A stretch of DNA of 13,737 nt from JAKBCQ01 sp021807585 (lineage in GTDB: Bacteria; Planctomycetota; Planctomycetia; Isosphaerales; Isosphaeraceae): NCBI GenBank assembly GCA_027325115.1, contig DAHWFG010000566.1, forward strand, positions 1 to 13,737, in the 5' to 3' direction. Both the position numbers and the translations under genes were made by a program. The notes under the pieces are model-generated. The model was not told the origin of the DNA and made no database searches. It saw nothing but the letters and a program-made list of their open reading frames with translations. Of this stretch, positions 6,762 through 13,737 are shown in pieces (position 1 is the stretch's first letter; each line of letters opens with the position of its first letter).

Positions 6762-7075
6762 GCGATGGATCCGATCGGTTTGTTGAAGGATTCCCGCGAT
6801 CGACTCGCGTTTCGGTTTCGTTCCACGCGAACGAGGTTGCGCCGAGCCGCGATCGAAACGAGCCGGCGAAGCGGATCGGGGTCGATCGTCGCCCGGGCGG
6901 AGGAGATCGGCTTCTCCGCCGCGCCGGGCATGATAATCGGCGAGCCAAAAAACGCCAAGAGCGACTCGAACCTTCCGCGTCAAGACGTTCGGGGCTACGA
7001 TAAGGGTCACCCGACCTCTCCGATCGGCGCGGGGTTCGCCCGAACGTCACCGCTTATTGAGGATCATTTAATAGT
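6762..7075. other. Divergent intergenic region
   Basis: This 314-bp region separates the lipoprotein gene from the asparaginase gene, which run in opposite directions, so it should hold both promoters. Most of it is GC-rich and open on the minus strand up to 7010. The predicted extension (83 residues) is low in recognisable features and rich in Arg, so I treat it as non-coding. An AT-richer stretch (7050-7075) precedes the asparaginase start. Confidence 0.5.
7034..7045. promoter_or_regulatory. Perfect 5-bp inverted repeat upstream of the asparaginase gene
   Basis: GTTCG (7034-7038) and CGAAC (7041-7045) are separated by two bases, about 30 bp before the ATG at 7076. It could be a small operator or a hairpin in the 5' leader. 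No regulator is known and it could be chance in GC-rich DNA. Confidence 0.2.
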
Positions 7076-8131
7076 ATGTCTGATAATTGGAATCGGCGTG
7101 AATTTTTATCGGCGAGCGCTTTGGGTTTGGGTCTGACGGCGATCGGCTCGGCGCCCCCCAAGGCGGTCGGCAAGAATCGTCCCGTGGTGATCTCGAGCGC
7201 CAACGGCTTGCGTACGGTCGAGAAGGCGATGGATTTGATTCGAGCGGGGGTCGACCCCCTCGATGCGGCGATCGAGGGGGTTGCGATCGTCGAGGCCGAT
7301 CCGAACGATCGAAGCGTCGGTTACGGCGGCCTGCCGAACGAGGAGGGGGTCGTCGAGCTCGACGCCGCGGTGATGCACGGGCCGACACACGGAGGGGGTT
7401 CGGTCGCGTCGCTTCGCAACATCATGCACCCGGCGGCGGTCGCTCGATTGGTGATGAAACGGACCGATCACTGCTTGATCGTCGGCGAGGGGGCGCTCAA
7501 ATTCGCCAAGGCTCACGGCTTTCCCGAGGTCGATCTGCTGACCGACGACTCGCGTAAGATCTGGCTTCATTGGAAGGAGACGAACGGAAAAGAGAGCGAT
7601 TGGCTTGCTCCCGAGGAAGGCGAACTCGACCCGCTGGTGCAACGCTTTTCGGGGGTTCGCTTGCACGGAACGATACACTGCTCGGCGCTCGATACGCACG
7701 GCGATCTCGGCTGCGTGACGACGACTTCGGGGCTCTCGTTCAAGATTCCCGGCCGGGTGGGGGATTCGCCGATTCTGGGAGCTGGGTTGTACCTGGAGAA
7801 CGACTTCGGATCGGCGGGATCGACCGGTCGCGGCGAGGCGAACCTGCTCAATCTGTGTAGTTTCTTGATGGTGGAAGATTTGCGCCGGGGGATGGCGCCG
7901 CGGGACGCGGTGATTGACGCGTGTAAGCGGGTCGCTTCGACGACCAAGGCCAAGCGTCTGCTCGACGCCAAGGGGCGGCCGAAGTTCGATCTCAAGTTTT
8001 ACTGTCTCGCGAAAGACGGTCGGTTTGCGGGCGGAAGTTTATGGGCGGGCGCCAAGTTCGCCGTTCACGACGGCGACTCGGCGCGGCTCGTCGATTGCGT
8101 TTCGCTTTACGATGAACCGCTCAAAACGTAA
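7076..8131 (+). CDS. Glycosylasparaginase / isoaspartyl peptidase family Ntn-hydrolase, Tat-exported
   Basis: Family members are made as precursors that cut themselves to expose a catalytic Thr, and they hydrolyse N4-glycosylated or unmodified asparagine side chains. The 351-aa product starts with a twin-arginine signal (NRREFLSAS, Arg7-Arg8, then a hydrophobic stretch), so it is probably exported folded. VGYGGLPNEEGVVELDA (81-97) is the hallmark of the alpha subunit. HGTI places the nucleophile at Thr199. Downstream are FKIPGRVGDSP (Arg227 and Asp230, substrate carboxylate binding) and STGRGE (Thr250-Gly251, oxyanion position). Aligned by hand to human aspartylglucosaminidase, Thr199 to Arg227 matches without gaps. 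The residue before Thr199 is Gly, not the Asp of glycosylasparaginases. Gly-Thr is the scissile pair in E. coli EcAIII-type enzymes, so substrate choice is uncertain. GAGG lies about 13 nt before the ATG. Confidence 0.9.
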   Translation: MSDNWNRREFLSASALGLGLTAIGSAPPKAVGKNRPVVISSANGLRTVEKAMDLIRAGVDPLDAAIEGVAIVEADPNDRSVGYGGLPNEEGVVELDAAVMHGPTHGGGSVASLRNIMHPAAVARLVMKRTDHCLIVGEGALKFAKAHGFPEVDLLTDDSRKIWLHWKETNGKESDWLAPEEGELDPLVQRFSGVRLHGTIHCSALDTHGDLGCVTTTSGLSFKIPGRVGDSPILGAGLYLENDFGSAGSTGRGEANLLNLCSFLMVEDLRRGMAPRDAVIDACKRVASTTKAKRLLDAKGRPKFDLKFYCLAKDGRFAGGSLWAGAKFAVHDGDSARLVDCVSLYDEPLKT

Positions 8132-8169
8132 TCACGTAGTAATGTACAGGCGCGCCGACGCGACGGATT

Positions 8170-10128
8170 TCAATCCTGGACGTCGATCGGGCAATCGGGG
8201 AGCGAGGCGAGGAACATTCGGCCGTACGGTTTCGTCAGCACGCGGGGGTCGAGGATCACGACGATCCCCGTGTCGCTTTTCGATCGGATCAACCTGCCGA
8301 AGCCTTGTTTCAGTTTGATCACCGCCTCGGGGACCTGATATTCCATAAACGGATTTCCCCCTTTTTTACGAATCGCCTCGACCCGCGCCTCGACCAAAGG
8401 ACGGTCGGGAACCGTGAACGGAAGCCTCGTGATGATCACGTTCGAGAGCGCGTCGCCGGGGACGTCGACCCCTTGCCAAAAACTGTCGACGCCGAAAATC
8501 ACGCTCCCCTTGCAAGATCGAAACATCTCCATCATTTTACCCGCAGGAGCGCCGTCGGTCTGCGCGATCAGGCGAATCCCTCGTTTGTGGAACCAGCCTG
8601 AAAGCTCGCGCGAAGCCTCGGCGAGCATCTGGTTCGACGTAAACAGGACGAACGCCCGGCCGTCGGTCATCTCGATATATCGAGGTATCGATTGAATGAC
8701 GGCTCTTTTAAAATCGGCGGGACGATCCGCCGGATCGGGGATCGATCTCTGAACAATTATCCGCGCTTGCACGCGATAATTGAACGGACTTCCCAGGCGG
8801 AACGCTCCTCCCGTTTTGAGGCCGACTCGGTCGCGCGGAAATTGGAAGCTCGGCGGCGAGCCGACGCTGAGAGTCGCCGAGGTGAGCACGCACGTGGGAA
8901 CGGTTTGAAATAAAAGGCGATTGAGCGTGGCGCCGACGTCGATCGGCGACGACACGAGCGAGACGCGTCGGCGCGAGCCCTCGGCGATCTCGATCCAATG
9001 GACGTCGTCTTTCTGTTGATGCGTAAGCCAGTGATCAAGCGTGTCGGCGAATTCGCGGCACCGCGTGGCCGCGGCGGTGAGTTCGATTTGTTCCTCGGGC
9101 GTTTTGATCGCCTCGGCGCTCCGTTCGATCGACGAACCCAGAACCTTCAATTCCTCGCCCAGCGTGTTCGCGATCGGCGGAGGCGTGCGCAATCGTCCGT
9201 TGGGGGCGCCCGCGGTCGCTTGCCACTCGGCGACGTCGTCGAAAAACCGCCGCGCCGCGAATCGCGCACGCGAAGTCAGCTCTTTGGCGACGTCCATCTT
9301 ATGATACGATAAGATCCCTTTACCGCTCCGATCGTTATACAAGCGATTGAGCGTGAATTCGATTTGCGTGTTGCTCAGCCGCAGCCCGAGGTGTTCTCCC
9401 GCCACGGCTTCGAGCGTGTGCGCCTCGTCGAAGATCACGACGTCGTATTTGGGCAACAAACCTTTACCCGACGATCGATACGCCAGATCGCTCATGAAAA
9501 GCGCGTGGTTGACGATCAAGAGATTCGCCGAACTAATACGTTTTCGCGCCTTGTAATAAAAGCAGTCGTTGTATGTGGAGCATTTGCGTCCCAGGCAGTT
9601 CGAATGATCGCTTTGGACCGCGTCCCAGAGCGTCATCGACGGTTTGAAATCAAGATCGGAGCGGGTGCCGTCGTTCGTTCGGCTCGCCCACATGCGGATC
9701 TCGGACAGTTGATCGATGTCGTCGGTCGATTGAAAAACCGCCATCGATCGACCGACCGCGACGTCGAGCCGACGCTTGCTTAAATAATTCGCTCTTCCCT
9801 TAACGAGAACCGCCGAGAATTCGAACGGCGTGACGGCGCGGAGGAAGGGAATGTCTTTGTTGAGGAGTTGTTCCTGAAGGCCGATCGTGTGCGTCGAGAC
9901 GACGACTTTCTTTTTGTCCTCGACCGCCGCGATGATCGCGGGGACGAGATATGCGAAGCTTTTGCCGACCCCGGTTCCCGCTTCTATGATCAAATGTTCG
10001 CCCGAATCGATCGCATGCGCGACGCGCGACGCCATTTCGAGTTGTTCGGGCCTCGGTTCGTAGCCCTGGAGCCGGCGCGCGACCGCGCCGTCGGGACCGA
10101 GGACCGAGAGCGGGTCGATTTTCGCCAT
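8170..10128 (-). CDS. dinG: DinG/XPD-family ATP-dependent DNA helicase
   Basis: This is a superfamily 2 helicase predicted to unwind DNA 5' to 3', acting on forks, R-loops or recombination intermediates. The 652-aa product has Walker A EAGTGVGKS (49-57), motif Ia region VVVSTHTIGLQEQL, LLIVNHALF, DEAH box FDEAH (223-227), an arch region, and C-terminal helicase motifs including VIFGVDSFWQGVDVPGD and motif VI QGFGRLIRS. The iron-sulfur region has Cys168, Cys173 and Cys179 with the CX4CX5C spacing of E. coli DinG. The first ligand position is Ser117 in GRANYLSKRR, and no other Cys lies between residues 1 and 167. No N-terminal exonuclease domain is present. The start at 10128 is supported by GAGGGA about 5-6 nt upstream, and I prefer it to an in-frame start at 10161. 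It lies 51 bp downstream of thiSG on the same strand and converges with the asparaginase gene, with 38 bp between their ends. No LexA-type box is obvious. Confidence 0.92.
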   Translation of the reverse strand: MAKIDPLSVLGPDGAVARRLQGYEPRPEQLEMASRVAHAIDSGEHLIIEAGTGVGKSFAYLVPAIIAAVEDKKKVVVSTHTIGLQEQLLNKDIPFLRAVTPFEFSAVLVKGRANYLSKRRLDVAVGRSMAVFQSTDDIDQLSEIRMWASRTNDGTRSDLDFKPSMTLWDAVQSDHSNCLGRKCSTYNDCFYYKARKRISSANLLIVNHALFMSDLAYRSSGKGLLPKYDVVIFDEAHTLEAVAGEHLGLRLSNTQIEFTLNRLYNDRSGKGILSYHKMDVAKELTSRARFAARRFFDDVAEWQATAGAPNGRLRTPPPIANTLGEELKVLGSSIERSAEAIKTPEEQIELTAAATRCREFADTLDHWLTHQQKDDVHWIEIAEGSRRRVSLVSSPIDVGATLNRLLFQTVPTCVLTSATLSVGSPPSFQFPRDRVGLKTGGAFRLGSPFNYRVQARIIVQRSIPDPADRPADFKRAVIQSIPRYIEMTDGRAFVLFTSNQMLAEASRELSGWFHKRGIRLIAQTDGAPAGKMMEMFRSCKGSVIFGVDSFWQGVDVPGDALSNVIITRLPFTVPDRPLVEARVEAIRKKGGNPFMEYQVPEAVIKLKQGFGRLIRSKSDTGIVVILDPRVLTKPYGRMFLASLPDCPIDVQD

Positions 10129-10179
10129 CAAACTCCCTCGCGACGGATCGAACCGTCGCACGATCGCCGCGGCCGATCT

Positions 10180-11214
10180 TTAGCGCGGAGCGATCGTTCC
10201 TTCAACAGGGCTCGAAGCCGTCGCATAGAGCTTCTTGGGGATGCGTCCAGCCCGCGCCGCGAGATAACCCGCCTCAACAGCGAGCCCCATCGCGCGCGCC
10301 ATTCGCCGCGGATCGCCCGCCGAGGCGATCCCCGTGTTCAAAAGTACGCCGTCGCAACCGAGTTCCATCGCGATCGAGACGTCGCTCGGAACCCCCACCC
10401 CCGCGTCGACGATCACGGGATATAAAGGATCGTTCTCTTTTAAATCTTCAAGAATGATACGGATGTTGTTGGGATTGAGAACCCCCTGACCGCTGCCGAT
10501 CGGGCTTCCCGCGGGCATCACGCACGCCGCGCCCGCCTCTTTCAGTCGCCGCGCCATGATCGGATCGTCGCTCGTGTAACAAAGGACCTGAAACCCCTCG
10601 GCGACGAGAATCTTCGTCGCATCGAGCGTCGCGGGAGGGTCGGGTAAGAGCGTTTTCCGGTCAGCCAGAACCTCGAGCTTCACCCAATCGGCGCCCCGGT
10701 TGTTGAGCCCGAGCAAAATCTCACGCCCCAGCCGTGCCGTGCGCAAAGCGTCTTCGGCGGTAAAACATCCCGCGGTATTCGGCAGAATCGTATACCGATC
10801 GAGATCGAGATCATCAAGCAAATTGCGGCCGTCACGATCGATCAATCGCTCGCGACGCACCGCGACCGTCACCACCTCGGTCCCCGAAAGCTCAAGACAT
10901 TCTCGCATCAAAGCGTATGTCGCATATTTGCCTGTGCCGATAAAGAGGCGATTCCGAAACGTGTGCGAGCCGATCTTGAGCGGTTCGATCGCCGCGGGCT
11001 CGCGAGCCGCCGCCGAACCGCCGCCGACCAGCGTCACCACCTCGACCGAATCGCCGTCGGCGAGCGTCGTTTCACCGTGCCTGGAACGCGGCACGAGATC
11101 GCGATTCACCTCGACCGCGATATGCTCGGGCTTGAGACCGAGTTCGCGGATCAGTCCGGTAACCGTGAGGTTCGCGGCCGATTCACGCCGCGCGCCGTTC
11201 AAAATGATCGTCAA
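10180..11214 (-). CDS. thiG: ThiS-ThiG fusion, thiazole synthase with sulfur carrier domain
   Basis: ThiG builds the thiazole ring of thiamine from 1-deoxyxylulose 5-phosphate, dehydroglycine and sulfur delivered by ThiS thiocarboxylate. In this 344-aa protein residues 1-66 are ThiS (TIILNGARRE..., AVEVNRDLVPR, LADGDSVEVVTLVGGG). A short linker of about 10 residues (SAAAREPAAI) leads into ThiG (about 78-344). ThiG motifs are NRLFIGTGKY, GTEVVTVAVRR, ILPNTAGC, WVKLEV (Lys179, the imine-forming lysine), SPIGSGQG and IVDAGVGVPSD. The ThiS diglycine is therefore internal, not C-terminal. The start is uncertain: no ATG is available, and TTG 11214 matches the normal ThiS N-terminus with GGTGG about 10-11 nt upstream. 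A TTG at 11331 would add 39 residues unlike ThiS. I saw no TPP riboswitch motif in the 154-bp leader. Confidence 0.92.
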   Translation of the reverse strand: MTIILNGARRESAANLTVTGLIRELGLKPEHIAVEVNRDLVPRSRHGETTLADGDSVEVVTLVGGGSAAAREPAAIEPLKIGSHTFRNRLFIGTGKYATYALMRECLELSGTEVVTVAVRRERLIDRDGRNLLDDLDLDRYTILPNTAGCFTAEDALRTARLGREILLGLNNRGADWVKLEVLADRKTLLPDPPATLDATKILVAEGFQVLCYTSDDPIMARRLKEAGAACVMPAGSPIGSGQGVLNPNNIRIILEDLKENDPLYPVIVDAGVGVPSDVSIAMELGCDGVLLNTGIASAGDPRRMARAMGLAVEAGYLAARAGRIPKKLYATASSPVEGTIAPR

Positions 11215-11321
11215 TGCAATGATTCCACCCGAACCGTCGATTGCCGAAAAAAACCGAAACACGCCGAACCGCTTATCGTATGGAGTTCGACCCGGCGAGG
11301 TCAAGCGGCGACGACGATCGA

Positions 11322-11337
11322 TAATAATCAATTATTA
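11322..11337. promoter_or_regulatory. Perfect AT-rich palindrome upstream of thiSG
   Basis: TAATAAT (11322-11328) and ATTATTA (11331-11337) are perfect 7-bp arms separated by CA. They lie in the AT-rich gap between the upstream gene's stop and thiSG, about 110 bp before the chosen TTG. This could be the thiSG promoter region, an operator or an AT-rich terminator region for the upstream gene. Composition alone makes such palindromes fairly likely in AT-rich DNA. Confidence 0.3.
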
Positions 11338-11368
11338 CTAATTAATAAAAGATAATCACGTCATTGTG

Positions 11369-13654
11369 TTATTGTTCGGGAAGCGGAACTTGCTTGGAGG
11401 GGATGCGTCGATATTCGTTTTGGAACTCGGTGATCTCGATCGATTGACCCGCGGCGACGCCGTGAAAGACCTGATTCGTTCGGCTTGTCGGCCAGTGGAT
11501 TTCGAGCGTATCGACTTGATCGGCGCGGCCGAGTCCGATCGTTTGTTCGAGAGGGTTCGCGCCGAAACTGCTACCCGTCGAGACGTGCCGATAGACGGTG
11601 AGCGGTTTTTCCCCCGCGGTCACAAGCTTGATCCGCGCGCCGAACGCGGATCGATTCGTCTTCACGCCGACAAGCCTGACAGTCAAAGACCGATTCGTTC
11701 GATTCGGATTTTGAAACAGGATATTGTGATATCTATCGCCGTCGATCGCGCCGCCGGTTTCGATCAGAATGTCGACGTCGCCGTCGCGGTCCCAATCGCC
11801 GCAAGCGACTCCGTGTCCTTTTTGCAGGTGCCCCGTCCGCGACGTTCCGGTGATCTCGGCGAAGCGTTTACCTTGAACGTTTTTGAACATCCGATTGGGG
11901 ACGAGAACGTCGACGCTCGGGGCTCCCGTGCCGAGATAAAAATCAAGATATCCATCGTTATCGAAATCACCGTAATTGCATCCCATCGTCGCGAACGTGC
12001 GATCGAGCCCGGCTTTCGCGGTGACGTCTTCGAACCGTTTTCCCGCGAGATTATGGTAAAGCCGGTTCGTTTCGGTGCGGGACGGCGTACCGTTTAAGCC
12101 GTCGACGATTTGACTGAGTTCACGTTCATACGATGTGGCGAAGAGATCGAGGTAGCCGTCTTGGTCGTAATCCCACGCCCAGCACGCGAAGCCGTGCCGC
12201 GGGCCGTCGATTCCCGTCGTTCGCGAAACGTCGGCGAACGTTCCGTCGCGATTGTTTTTAAAGAGAACCGCGGTTCGTCTCATGTCGTTGATAAACAAAT
12301 CAGGATAATCGTCGTTGTTGAAATCGATCCAGGCGGCGCCTTTGACGCACGACGATTCGTCGCAGACGATCCCCGCGTCGAACGCGACCTCTTCGAAGCC
12401 CGCGCCTTGTTTATTGTGATAGAGCCGGCTCGGCTGGTTTTCGCAGCCGACGAAGAGGTCGACGAATCCGTCGTTATCGTAATCGGCCCAACACGCCGCC
12501 TGAGCGTTGACCGGATCGAGCAGGCCGACGCGTTCGGTGACGTCGACGAACGTCGCGTCTCCCGCGTTGCGCAACAAACTCGGACGCACGGGGTAGGGGA
12601 GCCAGGCGCCTCTTGGGATAAAGATATCCAGAAATCCGTCGTTATCATAATCGGCCTGAAAACACGCGAGACCGCCGAGCTGATCGGCGAGCCCCGCGGA
12701 ATCGGTCCGATCCTCGAATCGGCCGTCTCCACGATTATGAAGATAAAGCATGTGTTCAACCGGGCTAATGCTGGTCATGACGATATCGAGCAGGCCGTCG
12801 CGGTCGAAATCGTCAAGGATCGCTCCGCCCCCCTGATTGGTGCGGTCGATCCCGAGCTTATCCGAGACGTCGCGAAACACGCCCAGGTCGAATTCGGAAT
12901 TCTGAAAACGATCGAGAGGGATCAGGTATTTCGGGTCGACCTTGGCGGGATGCTCGCCAAGCGTCATGTGCGCGACATTGAGGAGCCAACGGACGTCGCC
13001 GTCGCGGGGAAAGCGTTCGAGACACTTGGTGAAGTGTTCAATCGCCAGCCTCGACCCGCGCGGTTTCGCGTGATAAGCCGAGGGAGCGATCGGAATGATG
13101 CATGAGCTTTCGCCTCGGCACATGATGCAGTTTTCATTCTCGCCGATTCGAAGCGCGCAAACTCCTTGAAAATATTCGATCGTGTAGCGCAATTTTCGGT
13201 CCATCTCCGGCGTCGAGGCGAGACGGGCGCGAAGCCGCTCAAGCGTTTTATACGCGTTTTCGGGATCCCCGACCGACTGGAGAAGCATCGCCTTGGTCGT
13301 CAGCAACTCGGTCTCGCGTTCGCCGTCGGAAGTCGAGGCGAGATCGCGATCGACGCGATCGATCAGACGAGCGCCGACACCTCGCCACTTTTCGGCGAGC
13401 TCGGATAGCGTGATTGAAGGCTTCCAGGGCTCGATTTTATCGAGAATCGTCGAGAAGCCCCCGAGATCGAAGTTGCGTCTGGGGTCGAATTCGTCGCCGC
13501 GAGAGCCGGCCGCGAGCGCGGAGTCGGTCGACGCGGGAGCGTCCGATCGCGGCTCGTGAATCGGACCGACGAACATCGCCCCCACCGCCGCCAACGATAA
13601 AATTACGACGACTAACGAAAGAATTAAGAGACCGCGCGACTTCGAGACCTTCAT
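11369..13654 (-). CDS. CRTAC-type FG-GAP/VCBS propeller protein with ASPIC/UnbV domain
   Basis: The function is unknown; relatives are secreted or surface proteins that may bind ligands or calcium. The 761-aa protein starts with a membrane anchor or uncleaved signal (about 8-30). A helical TPR-like region follows (about 80-240). Within it is a Cys cluster, Cys176-x2-Cys179-x5-Cys185, with His195. Seven calcium-type loops then recur every 51-68 residues: DFDRDGLLD (282), DYDNDGFLD (335), DYDNDGFVD (391), DFNNDDYPD (444), DYDQDGYLD (495), DFDNDGYLD (563) and DWDRDGDVD (620). This is the number expected for a seven-bladed integrin-like propeller. The C-terminus (about 668-735) is an ASPIC/UnbV domain with FGARIKL, VSTGSSFGAN and LEIHWP. 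The start is strong, with GAGGAGG about 8 nt upstream of ATG 13654. It ends 154 bp before thiSG and is probably a separate unit. Confidence 0.9.
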   Translation of the reverse strand: MKVSKSRGLLILSLVVVILSLAAVGAMFVGPIHEPRSDAPASTDSALAAGSRGDEFDPRRNFDLGGFSTILDKIEPWKPSITLSELAEKWRGVGARLIDRVDRDLASTSDGERETELLTTKAMLLQSVGDPENAYKTLERLRARLASTPEMDRKLRYTIEYFQGVCALRIGENENCIMCRGESSCIIPIAPSAYHAKPRGSRLAIEHFTKCLERFPRDGDVRWLLNVAHMTLGEHPAKVDPKYLIPLDRFQNSEFDLGVFRDVSDKLGIDRTNQGGGAILDDFDRDGLLDIVMTSISPVEHMLYLHNRGDGRFEDRTDSAGLADQLGGLACFQADYDNDGFLDIFIPRGAWLPYPVRPSLLRNAGDATFVDVTERVGLLDPVNAQAACWADYDNDGFVDLFVGCENQPSRLYHNKQGAGFEEVAFDAGIVCDESSCVKGAAWIDFNNDDYPDLFINDMRRTAVLFKNNRDGTFADVSRTTGIDGPRHGFACWAWDYDQDGYLDLFATSYERELSQIVDGLNGTPSRTETNRLYHNLAGKRFEDVTAKAGLDRTFATMGCNYGDFDNDGYLDFYLGTGAPSVDVLVPNRMFKNVQGKRFAEITGTSRTGHLQKGHGVACGDWDRDGDVDILIETGGAIDGDRYHNILFQNPNRTNRSLTVRLVGVKTNRSAFGARIKLVTAGEKPLTVYRHVSTGSSFGANPLEQTIGLGRADQVDTLEIHWPTSRTNQVFHGVAAGQSIEITEFQNEYRRIPSKQVPLPEQ

Positions 13655-13721
13655 CGTCGACGCCTCCTCGATCGCAACTCAAAATCCCCCGCCCCGATCG
13701 GCGCCCTCGTTCACGCCGTTC

Positions 13722-13737
13722 TACTATATCCTTAGTA
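13722..13737 (-). promoter_or_regulatory. Possible promoter element upstream of the CRTAC gene
   Basis: At the right window edge, TACTATATCCTTAGTA is an imperfect palindrome with 5-bp arms. Read on the minus strand it contains TATAGT (13728-13723), a -10-like hexamer about 70 bp before the ATG. The -35 region lies outside the window, so this cannot be confirmed here. Confidence 0.22.

Noticed and set aside
6762..7010. 83-residue N-terminal extension of the HEAT lipoprotein
   Set aside because: It would place the signal peptide and lipobox inside the protein, and its sequence is Arg-rich and featureless. A later start is not fully proven, however.
10129..10179. LexA box or promoter between thiSG and dinG
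   Set aside because: The 51-bp gap shows only short GATC-rich palindromes that are common throughout the window.
12110..13105. 331-codon plus-strand frame opposite the CRTAC gene
   Set aside because: The repeated Asp-rich motifs on the other strand create a regular, stop-poor antisense frame. It has no family features and no ribosome binding site.
1..13737. Defence island, phage or mobile element
   Set aside because: No integrase, transposase, restriction, toxin-antitoxin or phage gene was found; the helicase and MutS2 are housekeeping families.

Overview
The window looks like chromosomal DNA of a GC-rich bacterium, most likely a planctomycete or close relative. This is an inference from gene content: a ThiS-ThiG fusion, a CRTAC-type FG-GAP/UnbV protein, a Tat-exported aspartylglucosaminidase-like enzyme, a HEAT-repeat lipoprotein, weak ribosome binding sites and a TTG start. 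The palindrome CGATCG is also spread very densely through the window. I see no transposase, integrase, phage gene, tRNA, rRNA or CRISPR array.

Layout from left to right. Bases 1-138 hold about 2.5 copies of a 53-bp tandem repeat cut by the window edge. Bases 139-773 have no convincing gene, apart from a possible 28-codon ORF. Bases 774-3275 (minus strand) are a compact, overlapping metal-transport operon, cbiMN-cbiQ-cbiO, encoding an energy-coupling-factor importer for cobalt or nickel. Its CbiM and CbiN parts are fused. Upstream of it are an AT-rich leader and a possible tiny Cys-rich ORF. Bases 3498-5690 (minus) are a mutS2 that lacks the Smr nuclease domain and carries a roughly 75-residue insertion before its ATPase. 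Bases 5772-6761 (minus) encode a HEAT-repeat lipoprotein with a Pro/Gln tail, 81 bp upstream of mutS2. Bases 7076-8131 are the only confident plus-strand gene, an Ntn-hydrolase of the glycosylasparaginase family with a twin-arginine signal. It converges on dinG (8170-10128, minus), a DEAH helicase whose iron-sulfur motif shows three of the four usual cysteines. Next comes a thiS-thiG fusion (10180-11214, minus), 51 bp upstream of dinG. Last is a large exported protein with seven calcium-type FG-GAP motifs and a C-terminal ASPIC/UnbV domain (11369-13654, minus).

The genes cover metal uptake, DNA maintenance, thiamine biosynthesis, amidohydrolysis and a cell-surface propeller. Only cbiMN-Q-O is a clear functional unit, and the others are probably independent neighbours. 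I did not find a clear undescribed multi-gene system. The most unusual points are the buried ThiS diglycine in the ThiS-ThiG fusion, the Smr-less MutS2, the missing DinG cysteine, the CbiM N-terminus with His in place of an acidic residue, and the CGATCG enrichment.
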